Shown here piece after piece: positions 42,801-49,622 of a stretch of 64,000 nt of DNA. Position 1 is the stretch's first letter. Every line of letters begins with the position of its first letter. A program made the position numbers and the translations under genes. This stretch comes from JALZKA01 sp963717635 (lineage in GTDB: Bacteria > Actinomycetota > Thermoleophilia > Solirubrobacterales > 70-9): positions 248,001-312,000 of the forward strand of contig OY970347.1 of the NCBI GenBank assembly GCA_963717635.1. The letters are read 5' to 3'. The notes beneath the pieces are model-generated. The model was not told where the DNA came from and did not search any database. It was given only the letters and a program-made list of their open reading frames with translations.

Positions 42801-44118
42801 CGTCTCGATTGACCGCACGGCGCCGACGATCACCGCCGCGCCCGACCGCGCGCCGAACGCCAACGGCTGGTACGACGCACCGGTCACCTTCACCTTCTCC
42901 TGCGACGACGCGCTGTCGGGGATCGGCAGCTGTCCCGAGCCGGTGACGCTCTCCAATCCAGGCGCCAACCAGTCGGTCTCCGGGACCGCGACCGACCGGG
43001 CCGGCAACTCCAAGTCGGTCTCCGTGAACGGCGTCAACGTCGACCCGGCGGTGCCGACGATCGCCGCCGAGACGCTGACCGAGCCGAACGAGTCCGGCTG
43101 GTACAACGCGGACGGCGTCACGGTCCGCTTCACCTGCGCCGATGAGGACTCCGGCCTCGCGCATTGCGGGACCAGGGACGTCAACGGCGCGCCAAGCAAC
43201 GCGACCGACGACGTGACCTTCAACACCGAGGGCGAGAACCAGAGCGTGACCGGGACCGCGATCGATCTCGCAGGGCGCAGCGCCACGGCCGAGTCGCCGA
43301 GCGTCTCGATTGACCGCACGGCGCCGACGATCACCGCCGCGCCCGACCGCGCGCCGAACGCCAACGGCTGGTACGACGCACCGGTCACCTTCACCTTCTC
43401 CTGCGACGACGCGCTGTCGGGGATCGGCAGCTGTCCCGAGCCGGTGACGCTCTCCAATCCAGGCGCCAACCAGTCGGTCTCCGGGACCGCGACCGACCGG
43501 GCCGGCAACTCCAAGTCGGTCTCCGTGAACGGCGTCAACGTCGACCCGGCGGCGCCGACGATCTTCGCCCAGGCGCTGACCGCGCCGAACCAGTTCGGCT
43601 GGTACAGGTCCGCCGGGGTCACGGTCCGCTTCAGCTGCTTCGACCAGGGCTCGGGGCTCACCCGCTGCGGCACCAAGAACGTGAGCGGCCGCCCGAGCAG
43701 CGCGACCGACGACGTGACGATTTCCACCGAGGGCCGCGACCAGCGGATCACCGGCACCGCGACCGACTTCGCCGGGTTGAGCGCAACGGTCCAGTCGCCG
43801 CCGGTCTCGATCGACCGCACCGTGCCGGCCGTGGCGATCACGACGTCGAACTCGTACCTCTACGGGAGCCAGAAGCTCGCGGGCACGGCGTCGGATGCGC
43901 TCTCGCGAGTGCGCGGTGTCGAGGTGACCTACACGAGGTACTTCGGTGTCGGGACGGTCGTGGTGCAGGCCGATTCGCTCGTCTGCGACCCGAGTGGCAG
44001 CTGCACCTGGACCGCGCCGCGCCCCCCGAACGGGATCTGGCGCGCCAGCGCCCGATCGACCGACTTCGCGGGCAACGTCTCGCCGGCCACAGCCAAGTAC
44101 GTCTTCACCTTCGGCTAG
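36826..44118 (+). CDS. Giant secreted multidomain protein with a clan-CD (gingipain-like) protease region
   Basis: About 2,430 residues. In order: signal peptide (ALAGLVAVLVAVPLALAAPG); about 400 residues of delta-60 (DUF5122) repeats, each with D-x-x-FG-x-GG (DTTFGTGGR, DPTFGTGGK); a low-complexity block of AMRRT pentads; a PPC-like domain (DSDFFSFTPGAGRTTISL) itself interrupted by AMRRT pentads; and a region resembling peptidase C25, with candidate catalytic His in SLNAHYDHYR (about residue 1325) and Cys in TVGCHSGLNL (about 1363). Then a chitobiase-like domain, six 80-90 residue Ig-like repeats, and a final Ig-like module. No sortase motif is seen. The ATG at 36826 is preferred; a GTG at 36805 is possible. 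Confidence 0.82.
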   Translation: MGVGGPTRRGMRSALAGLVAVLVAVPLALAAPGDPDPGFGTGGVVKLAAGDRYQAVDAPLVQSPTRTIFAGLLKNSSDRVFLSAVTQTGATDTSFGSGGEVHTNSIAPQRKAATALAPDGKILVAGGSNSDGKVTVERFSANGVKDNSWGSSGKVTVNLGGSYARPTGIVPVGTSSVLVSAESVASGRQVFTVAKIGTLGLDATFGSLGIGRAAFSGKDAIAHDLALLPGTNKVLLAGSVRPSASSTSSDTGLARLNANGSLDTTFGTGGRATHNITGNSNEDYAAALAPLADGGFLVTGPAQSVGMVARFAANGSLDPTFGTGGKVLGGLIYSGYGFSPVDIAVDSAGRPIVTGSKIHVSSNIRWWAAMRLTQNAGPTVLDTGFGSGGRTVLSACANNASAGPTGLALDGANILILGGCDSTARTALARLQGGSSGPPAGPVQLTVGPDSAAAGHERIPLAGLDPSAAIDAAEDVQAAAMRRTAMRRTAMRRTDILSAAMRRTAMRRTGLLSTAMRRTALRFALLSEVGLRDTTWQELLGIDAPLQTLTMEDALEINPAGVGALTLNDIDLNSTAMRRTSLAAIVLGVRPLAALPEPNGGWCAFLVNQPANCSNGVSLSETTLVDLEILGDDLSAYFDEPISLLDTDLGSGDQAAPLADFLLSELDLQIAPFRDAEASQFAAILNCGTCSGRKLGELTDAELGNATVAQLVGQLPKPSLQDLSVGDVILAMLDHAEIPYEGLALTGILGEAEHRSADLVTYRATFTLDCSQAASVQAVFAAPGDARPVPGGTTLALDGGPKRDLGNGKPAEGTKAGPFEFELAPGCQGASGVHQAVLELIVEPGSVLGPIDGAQVSIRSAGFAVDSNEVTTTVDDSRDPGDQPEQSRPIAQDALLSGHLSSATDSDFFSFTPGAGRTTISLSHLPADYDLVIYGPELGPDVTAMRRTAMRRTAMRRTPVGDAAEEPTDEAILAPDQVQDIAMRRTDLAVRGTSIQRGTTDEAASVTVGPAEAGQQFIAQVVGYNGAFHADPYVVRRTDAPAADLPACPARPLSSGLQAPFPSSIPASTKALYLVDPGRMAARDGAPATTSLLAKLNDLAAETDGLVIPVQNDPDVATTPAFAAWDANPCSPELANAVVGKINEVVDDVVEQGNGLPELRSVVVVGPDEVIPQARIADSTAIGNESEYADDATLDRNGDGAPDDSAVSAAFRFGYTLSDDPYGDFDPTEFSFAPDVALGRLVETPTQIEAQVQSYLDSDGYVAPQRSFVTGYDFLSDGAAEIFDSLSGAVPGGASQSRIDETWTAADGLAGINAAGPGFLSLNAHYDHYRALPAAAHSGADQTLLPASQANPPADSLAFTVGCHSGLNLAVGDASSASDPKLGDWAERMATRGALYAANTGFGYGDDSAVAYSERVMADYAENLVSGDVTAGQALMLAKQSVFATVGVTDVYWNKASSEATFYGLPMYRIGESGGEGESVLPEPLTGDDPADPTTRSSTPFSVNLRGRLNQVNDERGTYWRVDEQEPLVVQRRPIQPKLVEDVTADEGPAHGFVLEAFTTADQAGVNPAIARATIDLAEHEPEPESVDPFFPATVATVEPQAKPEGRRDILSLMAGSFRGDVQRLNLEMSGRVLRSSSDDYEPPVIRRVDGLVANGGFSIRVEAEADDLLGGTVMYVTDADQAGGGEVEWHRSDLSLIAPGVLSTGGTLPSGTGIPEAIVQVYDRSYNVAYSNRKVEGHTFSPIPTSGEGDPRVVLNPATPASGYYTSPPEVSLDPGAHSNATFEASYDGGEFQTFEGPFTIAEPTEGEHVVVFRGSDGSGATERFAVDRAGPTIVAEADRAADSNGWYDGPVTFTFTCGDAVSGVASCPGPVTLSEAGTNQSVSGTATDNAGHSSSTTVNGINIDVGDPTIAAETLTEPNESGWYNADGVTVRFTCADEDSGLAHCGTRDVNGAPSNATDDVTFNTEGENQSVTGTAIDLAGRSATAESPSVSIDRTAPTITAAPDRAPNANGWYDAPVTFTFSCDDALSGIGSCPEPVTLSNPGANQSVSGTATDRAGNSKSVSVNGVNVDPAVPTIAAETLTEPNESGWYNADGVTVRFTCADEDSGLAHCGTRDVNGAPSNATDDVTFNTEGENQSVTGTAIDLAGRSATAESPSVSIDRTAPTITAAPDRAPNANGWYDAPVTFTFSCDDALSGIGSCPEPVTLSNPGANQSVSGTATDRAGNSKSVSVNGVNVDPAAPTIFAQALTAPNQFGWYRSAGVTVRFSCFDQGSGLTRCGTKNVSGRPSSATDDVTISTEGRDQRITGTATDFAGLSATVQSPPVSIDRTVPAVAITTSNSYLYGSQKLAGTASDALSRVRGVEVTYTRYFGVGTVVVQADSLVCDPSGSCTWTAPRPPNGIWRASARSTDFAGNVSPATAKYVFTFG
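38263..39786 (+). repeat. AMRRT pentapeptide repeats
   Basis: Within the giant protein, (T/A)AMRRT occurs in runs at 38263-38395, singly near 38551, again at 39653-39700 and 39767-39786. The underlying DNA unit is GCGATGCGCCGCACC with silent changes. It is arginine-rich and quite unlike the acidic domains around it. It is not a standard pentapeptide-repeat consensus, which needs A(D/N)LXX. Confidence 0.8.
42553..43554 (+). repeat. 501-bp perfect-frame tandem duplication in the giant gene
   Basis: The units 42553-43053 and 43054-43554 are almost identical; by eye I find one silent-looking difference (cagga versus caggg near 42771/43272). Each codes for 167 residues, that is two Ig-like repeats. 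A third, diverged copy begins at 43555. The duplication keeps the frame and must be recent. Confidence 0.85.
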
Positions 44119-47100
44119 GCAGGACCTGCCGGGATCGGCGCAGTGCTCGGAGCCGAGACGACGTCGAGCCGCGCGAACAGCTCGGCCGCCCGGCGGCTGT
44201 AGTCCTCCTCGGCCGTGACCTCGGCCAGGGCGTCGAGGCCGAGCGCCAGATCGTAGATCGCGTCGACCCGCTCGGCGATCTCGACGCTCTCGGCGAGCAG
44301 CTCGATCCCCGCGTCCCGGCGGCCGGCGGCAAGCGCGGCCTCGCCCATGATCCGGGTCAGAAACGCCGGCAGTGACGGGATCACGTCGATCCGCCGGGAG
44401 GTGTCCTGGATCGTCTCCGCCTTGAGCTTCGCGCCCTCGACGTCCCCGGCCAGCAGCAGGCGCTTGGCGTCGTAGGCGTCGAGCTCGCAGACGGAGCCGT
44501 CGATGCCGCTGCGGGCCAGCGCCTCGCGCCCGCGGGCGAGCAGCTCGCCGGCGCGGTCGAGCTCGCCGCGCCGCATCTCGATCCGGCCGAGGTTGCGAAG
44601 CGCGTTGCCGATCCCGAACGCGAACCCCGAGGCGCGCCAGGTCGCAAGCACCTCGCGCAGCAGCTCCTCGGCCTCGTCAAGGCGGCCCTGTTCGAGCCGG
44701 ATCTCGGCGACGTTGTTGAGGTTGAACGAGGCGCCGATCGAATCGCCGGCGCGCTCGGAGGCCTCTCGCGCCCGCTCGTACAGCTCGAGCGCCTCGTCCC
44801 AGCGGCCCTCGTGGTAGGCGTTGACGCCGAGGTTCGTCAGCACCCGTCCCTGCTTGTCGAAGTCGCCGAGCTCCTCAAAGATCGGCAACGCGAGGTCGCG
44901 GTAGCGCTGGGCCTCGGGGTTGCCCAGGTCCGAGTGCGCCCAGTCGAGCAGGTAGTAGGCGTGGGCGAGCGTCGCCCGGTCTTCCGCGCGCTCGGCCTCG
45001 CGCACGGCGCTCTCCAGCAGGGGCAGCGCCTGGCGGTGCTTGCCGCCGTGCAGTCGTGCGGCGCCCTGGGAGAGCACCAGGCGGGCCCGCACCGAGGTCG
45101 CCTCCCGCGAGCGATGCCCGCCCAGCGCATTGAGGCCGCGGCGGTAATACCGAAGCGCCTGCGCCAGGGTCGCCGCGTCCTCGCGCAGCCGGCCTTCCTT
45201 GAGGAACAACTCCGCCTCGGCCACCGGGTCGCCCGCGACGAGCTTGCGCGCCTTGGCATAGGCCTTGCGGGCGTCGTCGTAGGAGCCCGCCAGCTCGGCC
45301 GCGTCGCCGAGCAGGGTGGTGATCCGGGCCAGCTCCGCCGGCTCGACCGACTTGACCCAGCGGGCGGCCGCCGCCGCCGTGCCCAGGAAGCCCGCGGCCT
45401 CGCGCGGCGCCGCCTGCTGGAGCGCGCGCTCGCCGGCCAGGCGGCCGTAGTGCCAGGTCTCCGGCCACTGGCGCGCGGCGCCGAAATGGATCGCCAGGAT
45501 CTCGTCGACCTCCTCGCCGCCGCGACGGCGGATCGTCTCGCCCGCCCGCGCGTGCAGCTCGCGCCGGCGGCGGAAGGGCAGCGCCGCGTAGGCCGCGTCG
45601 TGCAGCAGCGCGTGCGAGAAGCGGACCGCACCCGGCCGGACCGGCACCAGGAAATCCGAGAGCCGGCGCACCGTGGTCGCCACCGCTCCTGCGTCCGCGT
45701 CGGAGATCTCGCCGAGGAGGTCGAGCGCGACCTCGTTGCCGAGCACCGACGCCTCGCGCAGCAGCCGCCGGTCGCCGCGCGGCAGGGTGTCCATGCGGGC
45801 GTTCATCAGCGCCTCGACCGAGTCGGGCAGCTCGCCGACGGCGCCACCCGCCTGCGCCGCCGCGGTCAGCTCGCCCAGCAGCAGCGGGTTGCCGTGGGCG
45901 CGCTCGATCAGCTCCTCGCGGACCGCGGCGGGCAGCGTCGCCGTCGCCTCGCTCTGCGGCGTCAGCAGCTCGCGAACGGCCTCCGGGTCGAGCGGCTCGA
46001 GCTCGATCGTCTCGAGGTCCTCGACGCCGGCGAGCTCGCTGGGCCCCGGGCGCCGGGTGAGCAGCGCGATGTAGCCCGCGGCGTCCCCGGCGTCGGGCGA
46101 GTACTGGTCGCGCGTCTGCCCGAGCAGATAGCCGAGCAGCCCGATCGACGCTCCGTCGAGCCAGTGCGCGTCCTCGACCAGGACCAGCATCGGCTGCGGC
46201 GGCAGGGCGACGTCGAGCAGGCGCCCGAGGGCGCCGGCCATTCGCGCCTGCGCGAACTCGGGGTCGAGCGCCTCGGTCGCCTTCGTCGGCTCGTACTCGA
46301 CTCCGAACGCGACGCCGATCAGCGGCAGCCAGGGCTCGAGCCGCGGGTCGAGTTCCAGGACGCGCTCGGCCAGCTCCTCGGCGAGATCGGCGTCCTCCGG
46401 CAGGTCCGGGACCACCGCGGCGCGCAGGCCGCGGCGCATCGCCAGGTACGGGGTGCGCGCGGCATAGGGGCCGCCCTGGATCGGGAGCACGTTCATGCCG
46501 GCGGTCTCCTCGCGCACCGCCGCGACCAGCCGCGACTTCCCGATCCCCGGCTCGCCCACCAACTCGATCACCCGGCGCTTGCCGGCGCGGGCCGCCTCAA
46601 GGCCGTCGCGCAGCACGGTCAGCTCGCGCTCGCGGCCCACCAGCGGGGTCGCGGGCGGCGCCTCGGCGATCCGCTCGCCGCTGGCCGGCCCGATCGCCTC
46701 GGCCTGAACCAGCGCCGACTTGCCCTTCGCCTTGAACGGCTCGACCGGCGTGCGCTCGAAGTCGTCGCGCACGCGCTTGAGCACGGCGGGCGTCGCCAGG
46801 AGGCCGCCGGGTGGGGCGTTGCCCATCACCCGGGCCGCGAGGTTCACCGCGTCTCCCATCAGCGACCAGACCCGCCGCTCCGGCTCGCCGATGTCGGCGC
46901 TGAAGACCGGGCCGCGGTTGACCCCGGCGCGGACGGGCAGCGGCCAGTCACCGGCGACGATGTCACGCAGGGCGTGGAGCATGCGGTCGTCGTCGTCGGC
47001 CGAGGCGATCGGCGCGCCGGCGCTGAGGATCAGCTTGCCGCCGTCTGTGTCGACGTCCGAGGAGACGAAGGCGATGCCCCAGTCACGGCAGGCCGCTGCA

Positions 47101-47966
47101 GTCGCGCCGACGATCTGGTCGAGCGCCTCCGCGAGCGCCTCGGCGCCCGCCTCTGCCAGCAGCGCGTCAGAGCCCTTGAACTGGACGAAGGCGACGGTCA
47201 CCGTTCGGTGCTCGCCCAGGTCGGGCTCGTGCTCGCGCATGTGCGGGGCCAGGCCCAGGCTGGGATCGGCCCCCGGGCGCGGGGTGCTCCCCTCGGCGGC
47301 GTCGGTCGGCGGCCGCTCGGCCAGGAGCTCGCCGGGCCGGTCGCCGGCATCGCCCCGGCACGCAGCCGGGAGCGCGGCGGCCGTGGCAGGGTTGAGCATC
47401 ACCTCGCCCGCGGTCGCCCGGCCCTCGCAGGCCACCACCGCGCTCGCCAGCGGTCCGGCGGCGATCAGGTCGCGGGGGTCGCGGCCCGCGAGGAACAAGT
47501 GCGCGGTCCCGGACGCGACTCCCACCGTCATCTGCAGCCGGTTCACGGCGCTCGGCGCCCCGGGCACGCGCAGCGTCGCCAGCGCCTCCTGCATGCCGAG
47601 CGCCGCAGAAGCACCCCGCGCTTCGTGGCCCGGGCCCGCGAACATCGCCAGCACCGCGTCGCCGCCGAACTTCAGGATCTCGCCGCCCTCGGCACGAATC
47701 GCAGCCCGCATCGCGATGAAGACGGCGCTGATCGCGTCGGTCAACGTCTCGGAGCCGACCCGCCCGCGGCGGGCCAGGCGCTCGCCCAGCGCCGTGAACC
47801 CGGAGACGTCGCCGAACACGTACGTCGCCTCGAGCTCACGCCAGGCGCGGTCCGGCTCGGTGTCGAGCCAGATCAGATGGGTCGGTGCGAGGTAGCCGGC
47901 CAGCTCGTGCACCGAGCCAGTTTCAGCCCCCGCCGAACCCCCAGGCGAGCGTGTGGGAATCGCCAC
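44115..47966 (-). CDS. Adenylate/guanylate cyclase-domain AAA-ATPase/TPR regulator
   Basis: A 1,283-residue cytoplasmic protein. Cyclase domain 1 (about 45-190) keeps both metal Asp: YVFGDVSGFTALGERL and GEILKFGGDAVLAMF. Domain 2 (about 255-420) lacks them (VAFVQFKGSD), so it looks like a degenerate partner, although VRAGVNRGPVF and GDAVNLAARVM remain. An AAA_16 ATPase follows: LVGRERELTVL, Walker A GEPGIGKSRL, Walker B MLVLVEDAHWLDG. The C-terminal 500 residues are TPR-like helices (ALELYERAREASERAG). This architecture is common in actinobacteria and may be a signal-integrating regulator. The stop shares CTAG with the giant gene's stop. Confidence 0.88.
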   Translation of the reverse strand: MAIPTRSPGGSAGAETGSVHELAGYLAPTHLIWLDTEPDRAWRELEATYVFGDVSGFTALGERLARRGRVGSETLTDAISAVFIAMRAAIRAEGGEILKFGGDAVLAMFAGPGHEARGASAALGMQEALATLRVPGAPSAVNRLQMTVGVASGTAHLFLAGRDPRDLIAAGPLASAVVACEGRATAGEVMLNPATAAALPAACRGDAGDRPGELLAERPPTDAAEGSTPRPGADPSLGLAPHMREHEPDLGEHRTVTVAFVQFKGSDALLAEAGAEALAEALDQIVGATAAACRDWGIAFVSSDVDTDGGKLILSAGAPIASADDDDRMLHALRDIVAGDWPLPVRAGVNRGPVFSADIGEPERRVWSLMGDAVNLAARVMGNAPPGGLLATPAVLKRVRDDFERTPVEPFKAKGKSALVQAEAIGPASGERIAEAPPATPLVGRERELTVLRDGLEAARAGKRRVIELVGEPGIGKSRLVAAVREETAGMNVLPIQGGPYAARTPYLAMRRGLRAAVVPDLPEDADLAEELAERVLELDPRLEPWLPLIGVAFGVEYEPTKATEALDPEFAQARMAGALGRLLDVALPPQPMLVLVEDAHWLDGASIGLLGYLLGQTRDQYSPDAGDAAGYIALLTRRPGPSELAGVEDLETIELEPLDPEAVRELLTPQSEATATLPAAVREELIERAHGNPLLLGELTAAAQAGGAVGELPDSVEALMNARMDTLPRGDRRLLREASVLGNEVALDLLGEISDADAGAVATTVRRLSDFLVPVRPGAVRFSHALLHDAAYAALPFRRRRELHARAGETIRRRGGEEVDEILAIHFGAARQWPETWHYGRLAGERALQQAAPREAAGFLGTAAAAARWVKSVEPAELARITTLLGDAAELAGSYDDARKAYAKARKLVAGDPVAEAELFLKEGRLREDAATLAQALRYYRRGLNALGGHRSREATSVRARLVLSQGAARLHGGKHRQALPLLESAVREAERAEDRATLAHAYYLLDWAHSDLGNPEAQRYRDLALPIFEELGDFDKQGRVLTNLGVNAYHEGRWDEALELYERAREASERAGDSIGASFNLNNVAEIRLEQGRLDEAEELLREVLATWRASGFAFGIGNALRNLGRIEMRRGELDRAGELLARGREALARSGIDGSVCELDAYDAKRLLLAGDVEGAKLKAETIQDTSRRIDVIPSLPAFLTRIMGEAALAAGRRDAGIELLAESVEIAERVDAIYDLALGLDALAEVTAEEDYSRRAAELFARLDVVSAPSTAPIPAGPA

Positions 47967-48072
47967 GAGCGAATGATCGCCGAAAAGTTAATTCGGCGGT
48001 GAGGCGGGCAGGCGAACAGAAGCGGGTGCGGATCTTCCACGTACCCGCTTCAAGCACGAAAAGGAGGTCGCA

Positions 48073-48348
48073 ATGACCACACAGACGAAGGCAGATCGCG
48101 AGGAAGCGGCGCAGAAGGGCGCTGCAACCCGCAGGCGAAACGAGACTCGCGACAGCTCGCGAGAGGCTGGACGCAAGGCCGCGGCGACGCGCCACCAGAA
48201 GGACGCAATCAAGGCCGCCAAGCAGGCCCGCAAGGACGTGGAGCGGGCGTTCTCGAGCCTCGGATCCGCGGCCAAGTCGAGCCGCGATGCATCGATCCTC
48301 GCCGGCAAGTCGGTCGCGACCAGGGTCGGAGTCGGCCCAAGCGACTGA
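48073..48348 (+). CDS. Small basic alanine/lysine-rich protein
   Basis: A 91-residue basic protein preceded by an excellent ribosome site (AAAGGAGG, 7 bases upstream). Two similar short stretches, QKGAATRRRNETR and GRKAAATRHQKDA, look like an internal repeat. It resembles small histone-like or stress-related actinobacterial proteins in composition only. No family is assigned. A strong hairpin follows the stop. Confidence 0.6.
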   Translation: MTTQTKADREEAAQKGAATRRRNETRDSSREAGRKAAATRHQKDAIKAAKQARKDVERAFSSLGSAAKSSRDASILAGKSVATRVGVGPSD

Positions 48349-48361
48349 ACCCCGCCGCGCG

Positions 48362-48408
48362 CCGAGCGTCGATTTAGGTCGCCTGGAGCGACCAAACTCG
48401 ACGCTCGG
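48362..48408. terminator. Two-tier hairpin terminator
   Basis: CCGAGCGTCGA (48362-48372) pairs perfectly with TCGACGCTCGG (48398-48408); inside, GGTCGC (48377-48382) pairs with GCGACC (48388-48393). It sits between two convergent genes and could stop transcription from both sides. Confidence 0.75.
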
Positions 48409-48426
48409 TGTCGTTGGCGGTGCTGG

Positions 48427-49380
48427 TTAGGCGGCGCTGCGGAAGCCGGCGAGCGCGCCGTCGGCCGAGAGGCGGCGCAGGGCGCTGGCCTCGAGCTTCT
48501 GGGCGTTCTTCTGGGTGACACCCAGGTCGCGGGCGACGTCGCGGATCGACTTGGCGGGACGTCCGCCGGTGCCGAACCGGCCGCGAATCACCTCGGCCTC
48601 GAGGTCGGGCAGCTTCGAGAGCGCCGTCTCGACCGCGTTCTCCTGCTCGCGCTCGAGCACCTCGTCCTCGAGATCGGCCGTGGCCTCGGCCCGCAGCTCG
48701 CCCAGGGTCGTGTCGCCGTCGTCACCGATCGGCTGATCGAGGCTGGACGTGACGCGGGTCAGGTCGCGGGTAGCCATGACCTCGTCGAGCGGCAGCTTCG
48801 CGCGGTCGGCAACCTCTTCGTCGGTGGGATCGCGATCGAACTCGATCGCGAGCTCGGCCGAGATCCGGTTGACCGTGCGCTCGCGCTGCGCGACGTGGGC
48901 AGGGATCCGCACCGCGCGCCCCGTGTTGTCGAGGCCGCGCTGGATCGACTGCTTGATCCACAGCACCGCGTAGGTCGAGAACTTGTAGCCGCGGCGCCAA
49001 TCGAACTTCTCGGCGGCGCGGATCAGGCCCAGCATCGCCTCCTGGACCAGGTCGCCCATCGGCAGGCCGTGGCCCTGGTAGCGGCGGGCGAACTTGATCA
49101 CCAGGCGCAGGTTCGAGTTGATCAGCTTCTCCTTGGCGGCGAGGTCGCCGGCCTCGATCCGCTTCGCAAGCTCGATCTCCTGGGGGCCGGTGAGCAGCGG
49201 GTACTTGGCCGCCTGGTTGAAGAACAGCTGGAGGCTGTCGGTGGTGTGCTCGGCAAGCTCGTGAGCGGCATCGCTGCGCCGGCGCGCGCGGGTGGCGGCG
49301 TTCTCTGCGGCGTGCTCGCCGCGAATTCGGTGAGTCTGGGTGTCGGAGCGCTGGCTTCCAGCGCCGTGCGTGCGGGGCAT
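48427..49380 (-). CDS. Sigma-70 family RNA polymerase sigma factor
   Basis: A 317-residue primary-like (group 1/2) sigma factor. Region 1.2/2: DSLQLFFNQAAKYPLLTGPQ, LINSNLRLVIKFARRYQGHG, LPMGDLVQEAMLGLIRAAEK and KFSTYAVLWIKQSIQRGL. Region 3 follows from PAHVAQRERTVNRISAEL, and region 4 has ETALSKLPDLEAEVIRGRFG and a final HTH (SIRDVARDLGVTQKNAQKLE). It lacks the long acidic region 1.1. I prefer the ATG at 49380 because GGAAGGA is 5-6 bases upstream and the promoter places the RNA start near 49411. The SOS box in its promoter suggests damage-induced use. Confidence 0.93.
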   Translation of the reverse strand: MPRTHGAGSQRSDTQTHRIRGEHAAENAATRARRRSDAAHELAEHTTDSLQLFFNQAAKYPLLTGPQEIELAKRIEAGDLAAKEKLINSNLRLVIKFARRYQGHGLPMGDLVQEAMLGLIRAAEKFDWRRGYKFSTYAVLWIKQSIQRGLDNTGRAVRIPAHVAQRERTVNRISAELAIEFDRDPTDEEVADRAKLPLDEVMATRDLTRVTSSLDQPIGDDGDTTLGELRAEATADLEDEVLEREQENAVETALSKLPDLEAEVIRGRFGTGGRPAKSIRDVARDLGVTQKNAQKLEASALRRLSADGALAGFRSAA

Positions 49381-49417
49381 ACGGTTCCTTCCGGGGTCAG
49401 TCATCTCTGCTTCAAAA

Positions 49418-49446
49418 AGTATAGCGAACTTTTGTTCGCGTTGCAA
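49418..49446 (-). promoter_or_regulatory. Sigma-factor promoter with embedded SOS (LexA) box
   Basis: On the minus strand: TTGCAA (-35, 49446-49441), 17 bases, TATACT (-10, 49423-49418). The spacer is almost entirely GCGAAC-AAAA-GTTCGC (49439-49424), a perfect inverted repeat that matches the CGAAC-N4-GTTCG SOS box of Bacillus and actinobacterial LexA. LexA bound there would cover the promoter. Confidence 0.75.
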
Positions 49447-49622
49447 CTACGCAAATCCGCTTGATCATGCGGATTCCGCGCCTTTTCTTACCCGTCGCAA
49501 CTGACGGGGTCCTACGCAGCCTGCGGGCGGGTGCAAGCAATGCATCACAACGGATACCCGCCGTGGAGGGACCGAACAGAATAAAGACCCGAAACCCGAA
49601 AGTCAACCCTTCTCGGCCGGGA

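Noticed and set aside
42553..43554. Possible CRISPR or transposon repeat
   Set aside because: The two units are 501 bp, contiguous, in frame and coding; no spacers or short direct repeats.
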